DNA from: Roseiarcus sp049513815
Lineage (GTDB): Bacteria; Pseudomonadota; Alphaproteobacteria; Rhizobiales; Beijerinckiaceae
NCBI GenBank assembly: GCA_049513815.1
Contig: JBEKVR010000048.1
Coordinates: 1 to 28,968, forward strand
Length of the DNA stretch: 28,968 bases
Direction: 5' to 3'
The position numbers and the translations under genes are program-made. The notes beneath the pieces were generated by a model. That model was not told where the DNA came from. It ran no database searches and saw only the letters and a program-made list of their open reading frames with translations. Positions 17,340 through 24,746 of this stretch are shown piece after piece; the first letter of the stretch is position 1; each line of letters starts with the position of its first letter.

Positions 17340-17689
17340 GGATTCCGCGCTTCCTTTGCCGCTCCCGTCCCGCGGCGTCGCGTCCGCCCCGCCTCGGCCC
17401 GACGGATGAAATTCTGACCAATTCTCTGGCAATATGCACATGAAATCAGCAATAGAAAGCGCCCGGTTGCGAGTTTTCCGGGCGAATTGCCGCAGCGACC
17501 GGCAGTTCGAGGCGGAACTCGAGCGGTCGCCGCCGACGGGCGGTCCTTCTCTGGTCAGCGCGCTTGTCGTCGAAGGCGAGCCGATCGATGATCGCGACCC
17601 GCCGTCGCCCGCCTGCCTCGCCTTCCGCCGAGGCGACGCGCGAGGGCGACGTCGCGATGTCGCAGAACGCGGCCGCCAATGGAGCGTCA
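17340..17689. other. Divergent intergenic region between glnK and the AcoC-like gene
   Basis: This 350-base stretch contains the promoters of both neighbours. An AT-rich patch lies at about 17408-17460. Next to it a perfect 7-bp stem, CGCCCGG (17460-17466) with CCGGGCG (17478-17484), encloses an 11-base loop; read on the minus strand it is followed by CTTTCTATT. I searched for a sigma-54 -24/-12 pair (GG-N10-GC) on both strands of the AT-rich patch and found none. Short open frames here (for example the plus frame from 17434) show no family resemblance. In-frame extensions of the next gene (TTG 17564, ATG 17657) are possible but not favoured. Confidence 0.45.
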
Positions 17690-18865
17690 ATGGCCGTCGA
17701 AGTCGTTTTTCCACCCGTCGCATTCGACGCTGAGTCGGGCAGGCTCAATCGCTGGCTCGCCGCTGAAGGCGAGCGCGTGCGCGAGGGCCAGCCGCTGTTC
17801 GAGATCGAGGCGGGCCCGGCGGCGACGGAGGTCGAGGCGCCGGCGAGCGGCGTGTTGCGCGGCGTGCGCGCGAAGGCGGGCGACCGTCTGCCGGTCGGCG
17901 CGACGCTCGCCTGGATCGTCGGCGAAGGCGAGCCGTTCGATCCCGACTTGCAGGCGCTCGCCGGCGAGCTGCGCGCGCTGCTGACGCCGGCCGCGTCGGC
18001 GCCGCAATCAGACGCGCTCGACGAGGCGCCGGCTCGACCGGATGAGGCCGACGAGCCCGCGCCCGCCTTGCCGCCCGCGCCGGCGCTGGTGATCGGCGCG
18101 GGCGCGCGGCTCAACCGCCTATGGCTCGCGCGCGGCGAGGGCGCGCCGATCGTCTTCATTCACGGTTTCGGCGCCGACCTCAACGGCTGGCGGCCTTTGG
18201 TCGGCCGTATGCCGGCCGCCTATTCGGCGCTGGCTCTCGATCTGCCCGGCCACGGCGCTTCCCCGTTCGCCGGGGAGGCGACGCTCGCCGCGTTGACGGC
18301 GGCGGTCGCGGCGACGCTTGCGGAGGAGGGGGTCGCGGCGGCGCATCTGGTTGGCCATTCGCTCGGCGGCGCGGTTGCGGCGGCGCTGACGACCGCGCCC
18401 GGTTTTCGCGCTCTGTCGCTGGCGCTCATTTCTCCCGCCGGCCTCGGCCCGGAGGTCAACGGCGCGTTCGTCGCCGGCTTCCTGCGCGCCCGCTCGGAAG
18501 CGAGCCTAAGCCCGTGGATGCACGAACTCGTCGCCGATCCGGCGGCGCTCGGTTCGGCGCTGGTCAATACGACCCTGCGCCAGCGGGCGGCGGGCGAGTT
18601 GGTCGAGGCCCAGACCCGCCTCGCCGGGGCGTTGTTCCCTGACGGCGCGCAAGCGATCGACATTCGTCCCTGGCTGGCCGAGATCGCCATTCCCGCCAAG
18701 GTCATCGTCGGCGTCGAGGACCGCATCCTTCCCGCCCGGCAGGCGGAGGGTCTGAACGGGCTAATTGCCCTTCATCGCCTCGCCCGCGTCGGTCATATGC
18801 CTCACCTCGAGGCGCGCGCCGAGGTGGCGCGGCTGTTGACCGAACTCGTCCGCGCCGGCGTCTAG
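17690..18865 (+). CDS. AcoC-like fusion: lipoyl-like domain without lysine plus alpha/beta hydrolase
   Basis: The layout matches acetoin-dehydrogenase-type E2 relatives: a biotinyl/lipoyl-like domain (1-80), an acidic Pro/Ala linker (about 100-135) and an alpha/beta hydrolase (about 140-391). The hydrolase is complete: oxyanion loop HGFGADLNGW, nucleophile Ser224 in GHSLGG, Asp344 in VGVEDRILP and His369 in GHMPH. The lipoyl-like hairpin reads EAGPAATEVEAP where E-T-D-K-A is expected, so the lysine is Pro43 and the domain cannot be lipoylated. No acetoin E1 genes are nearby. I place the start at the ATG 17690, which has GGAG at 17681-17684 and aligns with the family start; ATG 17657 is the alternative. 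The reaction is unknown, probably an ester or thioester hydrolysis. Its stop overlaps the stop of the convergent SorC gene. Confidence 0.85.
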   Translation: MAVEVVFPPVAFDAESGRLNRWLAAEGERVREGQPLFEIEAGPAATEVEAPASGVLRGVRAKAGDRLPVGATLAWIVGEGEPFDPDLQALAGELRALLTPAASAPQSDALDEAPARPDEADEPAPALPPAPALVIGAGARLNRLWLARGEGAPIVFIHGFGADLNGWRPLVGRMPAAYSALALDLPGHGASPFAGEATLAALTAAVAATLAEEGVAAAHLVGHSLGGAVAAALTTAPGFRALSLALISPAGLGPEVNGAFVAGFLRARSEASLSPWMHELVADPAALGSALVNTTLRQRAAGELVEAQTRLAGALFPDGAQAIDIRPWLAEIAIPAKVIVGVEDRILPARQAEGLNGLIALHRLARVGHMPHLEARAEVARLLTELVRAGV

Positions 18866-19869
18866 CGCCCCTTCGCGCTCGCGTCCGCCGCAACCAGCGT
18901 CCGCGCGGTCGTTTCGTCGGTCACCAGCGTCGTCGGCTTCAGCAGCCGCGCCGCGCCGCGCAACGCGTCGATCTTGGCGGCGCCGCCGGCCGCCATCACC
19001 CGGATCGGCGCGGCGACGACCGCCTCCAGCGGCGCCGACATCACGCGCGCGTTGATCGGGTGGTCGATCAGTCGCCCTTCGGCCGAATAGACGTAGCAGA
19101 GCGCCTCCCCGACCGCGCCGTATTCGCGCAGGAGGCGGCGTTCGGCCTCGCCGATGAGGCCGAAGCGGACAACCGTCGAATCGGCGTCGAGCGCGCCGAC
19201 GCCGAACACGACCGCGTCGAGGCGGCGGGCGAATTCGTAGACTTCGGCGAGACCGCAGCGTTCGATCAAGGCCTGCCGCGTCTCGCCGCTGTCGACCAGC
19301 GCCGGGGCCGGGATCAGATAGCAGTCGGCGTTATAGGCGCGCGCGAATTCCCACGCGAATTCAGCCGGATTGATCGACCCGACGTGGGTGACGCCACCGA
19401 CCAGCGACACCACGGTCACCGCTTTCGCCGCACGTTCGCTCAGGTGGTCGAGCGCCTGCCGGAGCGTGAGCCCCCAGCCGAGGCCGATCTTCATGTTGTC
19501 GGCGACAAGTTCGGAAATGACCGCGCCAAGCGCGGCGCCGATCGGCGCGGTCGGATTGGCGTCGGGCGCAGACAAGGGCGCGATGATCGCTTCGCCAACC
19601 CCGAGCGTCTTGGCGAGCGCGATTTCAAGGCCGGCGAGCTCCGCTGCGCCGCGCGCCAAGGCGATCCTGACCTCGCCGAGCGCGCGGGCCTCCGCCAGCA
19701 TGCGCACCACGGTGACGCGACCGATTCCGAGCGCTTCAGCGACGGCGCTCTGGGTCATCTCCTCGACGTAATACATCCACGCCGCGCGCCGGCGCAGCCG
19801 TTCGCCGCGGCGCAGCGGCGCGCGCTGCCGATACGCGGCAGGGTCGGCATCGGGAGACTTGCGGGTCAT
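18862..19869 (-). CDS. SorC-family transcriptional regulator
   Basis: The 335-residue protein has an N-terminal helix-turn-helix (about 38-62, TQSAVAEALGIGRVTVVRMLAEAR) and a C-terminal SorC sugar-phosphate-binding domain (about 75-325). That domain shows IGLGWGLTLRQALDHL, VVSLVGGVTHVGSINPAEFA and the VFGVGALDADSTVVRFG stretch. Members normally respond to a phosphorylated sugar or polyol and sit beside the transport and catabolic genes they control. No such genes are present here: upstream and divergent is a GGDEF/EAL gene, and downstream and convergent is the AcoC-like gene. The two convergent stops share the bases CTAG at 18862-18865. It starts at the ATG 19867-19869. The family is firm; inducer and targets are unknown. 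Confidence 0.92.
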   Translation of the reverse strand: MTRKSPDADPAAYRQRAPLRRGERLRRRAAWMYYVEEMTQSAVAEALGIGRVTVVRMLAEARALGEVRIALARGAAELAGLEIALAKTLGVGEAIIAPLSAPDANPTAPIGAALGAVISELVADNMKIGLGWGLTLRQALDHLSERAAKAVTVVSLVGGVTHVGSINPAEFAWEFARAYNADCYLIPAPALVDSGETRQALIERCGLAEVYEFARRLDAVVFGVGALDADSTVVRFGLIGEAERRLLREYGAVGEALCYVYSAEGRLIDHPINARVMSAPLEAVVAAPIRVMAAGGAAKIDALRGAARLLKPTTLVTDETTARTLVAADASAKGR

Positions 19870-19953
19870 GGCGATCTAGGTCCGTTCCGAATCGCTGGAG
19901 TTTAACGCCAAACGTATGGGCAATGTGCGCTTCCGACGCAGGAACACTTTGAT

Positions 19954-19966
19954 GAATTGGTAATTC
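19954..19966. promoter_or_regulatory. 13-bp dyad between the SorC regulator and the GGDEF/EAL gene
   Basis: GAATTGGTAATTC has perfect 5-bp arms (GAATT/AATTC) around GGT. It sits 84 bases upstream of the regulator start and 45 bases upstream of the divergent GGDEF/EAL start, in an AT-rich stretch. It is a candidate site for autoregulation by the SorC protein; that link is inferred from position only. Confidence 0.35.
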
Positions 19967-20011
19967 CTCGCCTCTAATTTGCGCAACAACCACGATCCGC
20001 CAGGAGTGTCG

Positions 20012-22288
20012 ATGTCGATCCCAGGGATGACGCCGCGCGCGACCTCGGGATCGTCGTCTGCCGCCGTCGCCGCGGTCGACCGAATCGCCCGGATGGCTGC
20101 GCAGATTCACAAACTGTTGCGCCAGCAGGCGATCGCCTTCGGCGCGCTACGGATCGTCGTCGTCTGTCTGGCGGCCTGGGGCGTCTTCGCACACGAGCGC
20201 GCGATGCTCGGCGATGAGGGCGAGCGCGACGCCGCCGCACTGGTACAAACCGCCGAACGCGTCGCCAGCCATTCGCTCGCCGACCTCGAGGCGACGCTGG
20301 TTCACCTCGCCGACCGCGCCGAGCGCGACGGCGCCACGGTCGATTGGCGCTCGCTCGCCGAGCAAGGTTCGGCGCTGATTGGTGAGCGCGGCGCTTTCGC
20401 CGTCTTCGACGCGACGGGCGCAGTCGCGCTCGGCGCGGCCGCCGTGTCCGAGAGCGAACGGCGGACGCTTGTCGACGGCGCGGGCGGCGATCAAGCTGGC
20501 CGGACCGTCGTCGCGTCGCCGGGGCGCGTCGTTTTGGCGCGTCGCCTGGCCGACCGCGACGGCGGCGTTCTTGGCGTCCTCGTCGCTGTCGTCGACCCCG
20601 CGTCGCTGATCGCCGAAATGGCCGAACGCGACGCGAGCCGCGGCGGCGTGGCGCTGGTCGAACGGACCGGCCGCGTGCTCGCCGGCGCCGGCGCGCTCGG
20701 CGGCGCGGTGGGCGAGAGCCTGCCGCTCGGCGAACCCCTGCGCGGCGCCGATGCGAGCGAGCCGGCGGCGCTCGGCGGCGGCCGACCGGGTTACGTGGCC
20801 GCGATCGCCAATTCGCCGCTCGCCGTCGTCGCGACGCCGCCCGATCTCGATCGCGATCCGCGCCTCAGGCGCTGGGGCGCGCTGTGCGTCACCGTCGCCG
20901 GGATGCTGACGCTGCTCATTGCGGCGACGGCCTACGCGCTGGCGCTGCGCGCGGCGCTGTTCGAGGCGCGTGTCTCCAAGCAGGCGCGTCGCGATCCGCT
21001 GACCGGACTCGCCAACCGCACCGCCATCCGCGAGCGCCTGGACGAGGCCTTCGCCAGTCTCGCCGACGAAGGCGCGATCGCGTTACTGGTCATCGACCTC
21101 GACCGGTTCAAATACATCAACGACACGCACGGCCACCCGATCGGCGACGATCTGCTGCGCGTCGTCGCCGATCGCCTGCGCGCCCTGGCCGGCCCTGACG
21201 ACCTCGTCGGCCGCCTCGGCGGCGACGAATTCGCGATCATCCAGCCGGTCGCCGGCTACGGCGACGAGGCGGGCGTCCTGGCGCTGCGCCTCTGCCGCGA
21301 GCTGGCGGCGCCCTACGAGCTCGGCTCGATTCACGCCTCGGTCGGCGCCAGCGTTGGCGTCGCTTTCGCCGCGCGCGACGCGACCGCGACCAGCGAGCTG
21401 CTGAAGGCGGCGGACATGGCGCTTTACGCCGCCAAGGCGCAGGGGCGGGGCTCGGTTCGTTTCTTCCATCCCGACATGCATCATGCGGTTCAGCGCAAGG
21501 TGATGATCGAGGGCGGCCTGCGCAACGCGATCAAGCTCGACGAGCTGTATCTCGCCTACCAGTCGATCAAAGACGCGCGCAGCGAAGAGACGGTCGGCTA
21601 CGAGGCGCTGCTGCGTTGGCGGTTCGGCTCGACGATGATTCCGCCTTCCGAATTCATCGCCGTCGCCGAGGAGACCGGGTTGATCGTGCCGATCGGCGCC
21701 TGGGTGCTGGAGCGCGCCTGCGCCGACATGGCGCGCACGCCGGCCAATGTCCGCGTGGCGGTCAATTGCTCGCCGGTGCAGCTCGAGTCGTTCGACCTCG
21801 CCTCGCATGTGCGCAAGTGCCTCGATCATTTCGGCTTGTCGACCGACCGGCTGGAGATCGAGGTGACCGAGTCGTTTCTCATCAACGACAGCCCGCGCAT
21901 CGCCGCGCAGCTGAGCCGCCTCAAGGAAATGGGGGTGCGCATCTCGCTCGACGATTTCGGCACCGGCTATTCCAGCCTCAACTGCCTCGAGCAATATCCG
22001 TTCGACAGCATCAAGATCGACCGTTCCTTCGTGCAGAAGCTGGAGCGGCGCGAGGCGACGCGCGCGACCGTGCGAGCGATCATCGAACTCGCCTCGAGCT
22101 TCGGCATGACGACCATCGCCGAGGGCGTCGAAACCCGCGCCCAGCTCGCGACGGTGGTGGAGCTCGGTTGCGCCGAGGCGCAAGGGTTCCTGTTCGGCGA
22201 GCCGAAGCGGCTGGAAGAGGTTCTTGCACTCGCCGCGCTCGAGCGTAGCGGCGCTGCCGCGCCGCATCGGCGCGCCGCCTACGGCTGA
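20012..22288 (+). CDS. Membrane GGDEF/EAL protein, c-di-GMP cyclase and phosphodiesterase signatures intact
   Basis: The 758-residue inner-membrane protein has helix TM1 near residues 40-62, a periplasmic sensor region of about 220 residues, TM2 near 290-315 (VTVAGMLTLLIAATAYALAL), then GGDEF and EAL domains. The GGDEF domain is complete: DPLTGLANR, IDLDRFKYINDTHGH and GGDEF at 403-407. The product-inhibition RxxD site before it is missing (GPDD). The EAL domain (EAL at 531-533) keeps VNCSP, EIEVTES, LDDFGTGYSSL, IKIDRSFV, IAEGVET and QGFLFGEP. Both activities are therefore possible. The ATG at 20012 is preceded by AGGAG (20002-20006); an upstream TTG at 19979 is less likely. It is divergent from the SorC gene. 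The periplasmic domain resembles no family I can name; a Cache-like fold is possible. Confidence 0.92.
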   Translation: MSIPGMTPRATSGSSSAAVAAVDRIARMAAQIHKLLRQQAIAFGALRIVVVCLAAWGVFAHERAMLGDEGERDAAALVQTAERVASHSLADLEATLVHLADRAERDGATVDWRSLAEQGSALIGERGAFAVFDATGAVALGAAAVSESERRTLVDGAGGDQAGRTVVASPGRVVLARRLADRDGGVLGVLVAVVDPASLIAEMAERDASRGGVALVERTGRVLAGAGALGGAVGESLPLGEPLRGADASEPAALGGGRPGYVAAIANSPLAVVATPPDLDRDPRLRRWGALCVTVAGMLTLLIAATAYALALRAALFEARVSKQARRDPLTGLANRTAIRERLDEAFASLADEGAIALLVIDLDRFKYINDTHGHPIGDDLLRVVADRLRALAGPDDLVGRLGGDEFAIIQPVAGYGDEAGVLALRLCRELAAPYELGSIHASVGASVGVAFAARDATATSELLKAADMALYAAKAQGRGSVRFFHPDMHHAVQRKVMIEGGLRNAIKLDELYLAYQSIKDARSEETVGYEALLRWRFGSTMIPPSEFIAVAEETGLIVPIGAWVLERACADMARTPANVRVAVNCSPVQLESFDLASHVRKCLDHFGLSTDRLEIEVTESFLINDSPRIAAQLSRLKEMGVRISLDDFGTGYSSLNCLEQYPFDSIKIDRSFVQKLERREATRATVRAIIELASSFGMTTIAEGVETRAQLATVVELGCAEAQGFLFGEPKRLEEVLALAALERSGAAAPHRRAAYG

Positions 22289-22294
22289 CGGGCC

Positions 22295-22771
22295 TTAGCC
22301 AATCCGAATCCGGTACTGAACAAAGCCAGAGCGCTCGGCGACTTTGTCGTAGAGCCGCATGGCGTCGCGATTGGTCTCGTGAGTCAGCCAGTGCACGCGC
22401 GAGCAGCCGAGCTCCCGCGCCTTGGCGGCGACCGCGTCGATCAGCCGCCGACCGACTCCGCCGCCCCGCCGCCCTGGAGCGACGAACAGGTCCTGCAAAT
22501 AGCAATAGTCGCCAACCGTCCAGCACGAGCGATGGACGATCCAATGAACGAGGCCGATCGCTGCGCCGTCGTCGTCGCGGGCGAGGAAGCCGCCCATCGG
22601 CTCGGCTCCGCCGGTCAAGCGGGCGAACGTGGTCTCGCTCGTCTTTGCGTCGACGGCGGCGCGATAGAAGTCGAGATAGCGGCGCCACAACGGCGCCCAT
22701 TCGGCGTGATCGGCGGCGACGAGGGGAACGATCGTCGCGGGCGACGTCGGAGTCGCTGCGCTGGGCTGCAT
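22295..22771 (-). CDS. GNAT-family N-acetyltransferase
   Basis: The 158-residue cytoplasmic enzyme transfers an acetyl group from acetyl-CoA to an unknown amine. Motif A is clear: the strand YLQDLFVAPGRRGGGVGRRLID (around residues 91-112) contains the acetyl-CoA-binding RRGGGVG loop. It is followed by the helix AVAAKARELG and the typical HWLTHETNRDAMRLYDKVAERSGFVQYR ending. The start is the ATG at 22769-22771. It lies 23 bases after the TerC-family gene on the same strand and is probably its operon partner. It ends 6 bases from the stop of the convergent GGDEF/EAL gene. Members with this motif pattern include polyamine and amino-acid acetyltransferases; the substrate cannot be chosen from the sequence. 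Confidence 0.9.
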   Translation of the reverse strand: MQPSAATPTSPATIVPLVAADHAEWAPLWRRYLDFYRAAVDAKTSETTFARLTGGAEPMGGFLARDDDGAAIGLVHWIVHRSCWTVGDYCYLQDLFVAPGRRGGGVGRRLIDAVAAKARELGCSRVHWLTHETNRDAMRLYDKVAERSGFVQYRIRIG

Positions 22772-22794
22772 GGGGTCTCCGCCGTGGGCCGGCG

Positions 22795-23781
22795 TCAGTT
22801 GGCGCTGTCGAGGTAGGAAACCAGCATCAGAACGATGCCGGCGATCAAGGCGAACACCAGCACGCCGATGACGGCGAAACGGTCATCGGAAGACATCGCC
22901 AGGCGGCTGCGCTCGACGCGCGCTTCGGGTTCGCCGGGCTCCGGTTGCGTCGGGGTCGGCTCGGCCGCGACCAATTTCGCCGAGGCCGCTTCGGCGGCGA
23001 CGAGCTTCGGCCGCGGCCGCGGCGGCGGAGGCGCGGGCGGCGCCGCGGGCTTCGGCGGCAAAGGCGCGAGGGCCGGCCGAACGGCGACGGACGGGGCCGG
23101 CTTGGCGGGCCGCGGCGACGGGTCGGCGAAGAAGACGAACACCGCGCCGAACGCCGGAGCGATCGCCGCAAGCGCTGGGGCGTTGACCGCGATCCAGTCG
23201 CCGATCAGCGGGTCGGTGACCGCCATATCGCCGGCGATCCAGCCGAGCAGCGCCGCGCTGAGTTTGACCAGCCACGGGGCGGCGCGCAGCGCGGCCGAGA
23301 GGATGACGCCGCCGTAGGCAAGCACAGGAATCGAAAAGACGACGCCCGCGGCGAGCAGCCAGAAATTGCCGCGCGCGATCGCCGCCAGGGCGATGACGTT
23401 GTCGAGGCTCATCGCCGCGTCGGCGACGACGATCGCGGTGGCCGCCGCCCACAGGTCGCGGCGCGCCGCGCCGGGTTCGGGCGTCGGCAGGGCTTCGCGT
23501 TGCGAGTCGGCGGAAACGTTGAGGGCGATGACGATCAGCGCCCAGGCGCCGATCAGCTTGACCAGCGGCACGCCGAGCAGCGAAGTGGCGATGGTCGCCA
23601 GCAACAGGCGCAGGACGATCGCTCCGCCGGAGCCGATCGTCGCCGCGCGGCGCGCATCCTCCCGGCTGAGGCCGTTGCAGGCGACGGCGATCAGCAGCGC
23701 GTTGTCGGCGCCGAGCAGCAGGTCGACGACGAAGATCTGGAGAGGAATGACGAGCCAGGAGGCTCCCGCCGAGAGGTCCAT
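22795..23781 (-). CDS. TerC-family membrane protein (YjbE-like) with Pro-rich tail and extra C-terminal helix
   Basis: The first 215 residues are a TerC/YjbE-type membrane domain with its two inverted repeats, each holding the acidic signature: VVDLLLGADNALLIA (Asp20, Asp26, Asn27) and VVADAAMSLDNVIALA (Asp121, Asp127, Asn128). The family is linked to metal export, manganese in particular, in several bacteria. Unusually, about 50 residues of Pro/Ala/Lys-rich linker (218-270) and a final hydrophobic helix (about 302-322, VIGVLVFALIAGIVLMLVSYL) follow, giving 328 residues against about 220 in plain YjbE proteins. The start is the ATG at 23779-23781. It follows hflC by 47 bases on the same strand and precedes the GNAT gene. 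The transported ion is unproven. Confidence 0.85.
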   Translation of the reverse strand: MDLSAGASWLVIPLQIFVVDLLLGADNALLIAVACNGLSREDARRAATIGSGGAIVLRLLLATIATSLLGVPLVKLIGAWALIVIALNVSADSQREALPTPEPGAARRDLWAAATAIVVADAAMSLDNVIALAAIARGNFWLLAAGVVFSIPVLAYGGVILSAALRAAPWLVKLSAALLGWIAGDMAVTDPLIGDWIAVNAPALAAIAPAFGAVFVFFADPSPRPAKPAPSVAVRPALAPLPPKPAAPPAPPPPRPRPKLVAAEAASAKLVAAEPTPTQPEPGEPEARVERSRLAMSSDDRFAVIGVLVFALIAGIVLMLVSYLDSAN

Positions 23782-23828
23782 GCCTCAGGCCTCGGCGGCT
23801 CGGCCGAGCGGCGCGGGCGCCGCGACGC

Positions 23829-24746
23829 TCATGGCGCGTTCCCCGGCGCCGGCGGCGTAGGGGCCGGCGGGCTTGGCGGCGGCTTCGGCCCGTTCTGCAG
23901 CGTCCGCAGGAAATCGGCGTCGGGCGACAGCACCAGCGTCGGGCCGGAATCGGCGAGCGCGCTGCGATAGGTCTGCAGCGCGCGATAGAATTGGTAGAAG
24001 CTCGGATCCTTGTCGAACGCTTCGGCCAAAACGCGATTGGCCTCCGCGTCGCCTTCGCCGCGGCTGATCGTGGCGGCGCGCTGCGCCTCTGACAGCAAGA
24101 CCGTGCGGTCGCGGTCGGCGCGCGACTGGATCTGCTGCGCCCATTCGGCGCCTTGCGCGCGCAGCTCTTTGGCTTCGCGCTGCCGCTCCGACTTCATGCG
24201 GTCGTAGATCGCCTGGCTGGTCTCGAACGGCAGGTCGGCGCGATGGAAGCGCACTTCGTCGATTTCGACGCCGAGCGCGCCGGCCTTGGCCTCGACCTCG
24301 GTCTTGATCGCGTCGATGATGTCGCCGCGCTGTTGCGTCAGCAGCGTCAGCAGCGGCGCCTGGCCGAGGTTGCGGCGCACGGACGAGCTCACCAACTGTG
24401 AGAGCTGGGCGCGCGCCTGGTCGAGCGTGCGCAACGCCTGGTAGAAGCGCAATGGGTCGACGATGCGGAAGCGGGTGTAGGGTTGCACTTCGAGCCGCTT
24501 CTGATCGCCGAGAATCATCTGCTCGGGCGGCGGCTCCAGCAATTGCAGTCGCGTGTCGTAGACGTAGACGCTGTCGATGAACGGCGCCTTGACCTTCAGG
24601 CCGGGCTCGACGACGACCCCGACGGGCGCGCCAAGGCGGACGACCAGCGCCTGCTCGCCCTCGCGCACGACATAGAGCGACGACGCGATGAGATAGACGA
24701 CGGCGGCGGCGACAACCGCCAACCCGAGGAGAAGGCGCGTCTTCAT
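23829..24746 (-). CDS. hflC: FtsH modulator HflC
   Basis: HflC is a membrane-anchored SPFH/prohibitin-domain protein that assembles with HflK around the FtsH protease on the periplasmic face of the inner membrane and restrains its proteolysis. The 305-residue protein has one N-terminal helix (about 4-24), then VVREGEQALVVRLG and the SPFH domain, with LPFETSQAIYDRMKSERQREAKELRAQGAEWAQQI typical of HflC near residues 185-220. The coiled-coil stretch is followed by RGEGDAEANRVLAEAF and DPSFYQFYRALQTYR. The last 25 residues are Pro-rich. Its ATG overlaps the hflK stop by 4 bases, showing translational coupling. Identification is secure. Confidence 0.96.
   Translation of the reverse strand: MKTRLLLGLAVVAAAVVYLIASSLYVVREGEQALVVRLGAPVGVVVEPGLKVKAPFIDSVYVYDTRLQLLEPPPEQMILGDQKRLEVQPYTRFRIVDPLRFYQALRTLDQARAQLSQLVSSSVRRNLGQAPLLTLLTQQRGDIIDAIKTEVEAKAGALGVEIDEVRFHRADLPFETSQAIYDRMKSERQREAKELRAQGAEWAQQIQSRADRDRTVLLSEAQRAATISRGEGDAEANRVLAEAFDKDPSFYQFYRALQTYRSALADSGPTLVLSPDADFLRTLQNGPKPPPSPPAPTPPAPGNAP

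Noticed and set aside
17340..17460. Possible sigma-54 promoter for glnK-amtB
   Set aside because: Expected from the family's regulation, but no GG-N10-GC pair with the flanking consensus was found on either strand of the AT-rich patch.
17434..17733. 99-codon plus-strand frame upstream of the AcoC-like gene
   Set aside because: It overlaps the start of a secure gene in another frame, has an Arg-rich composition and no family resemblance.
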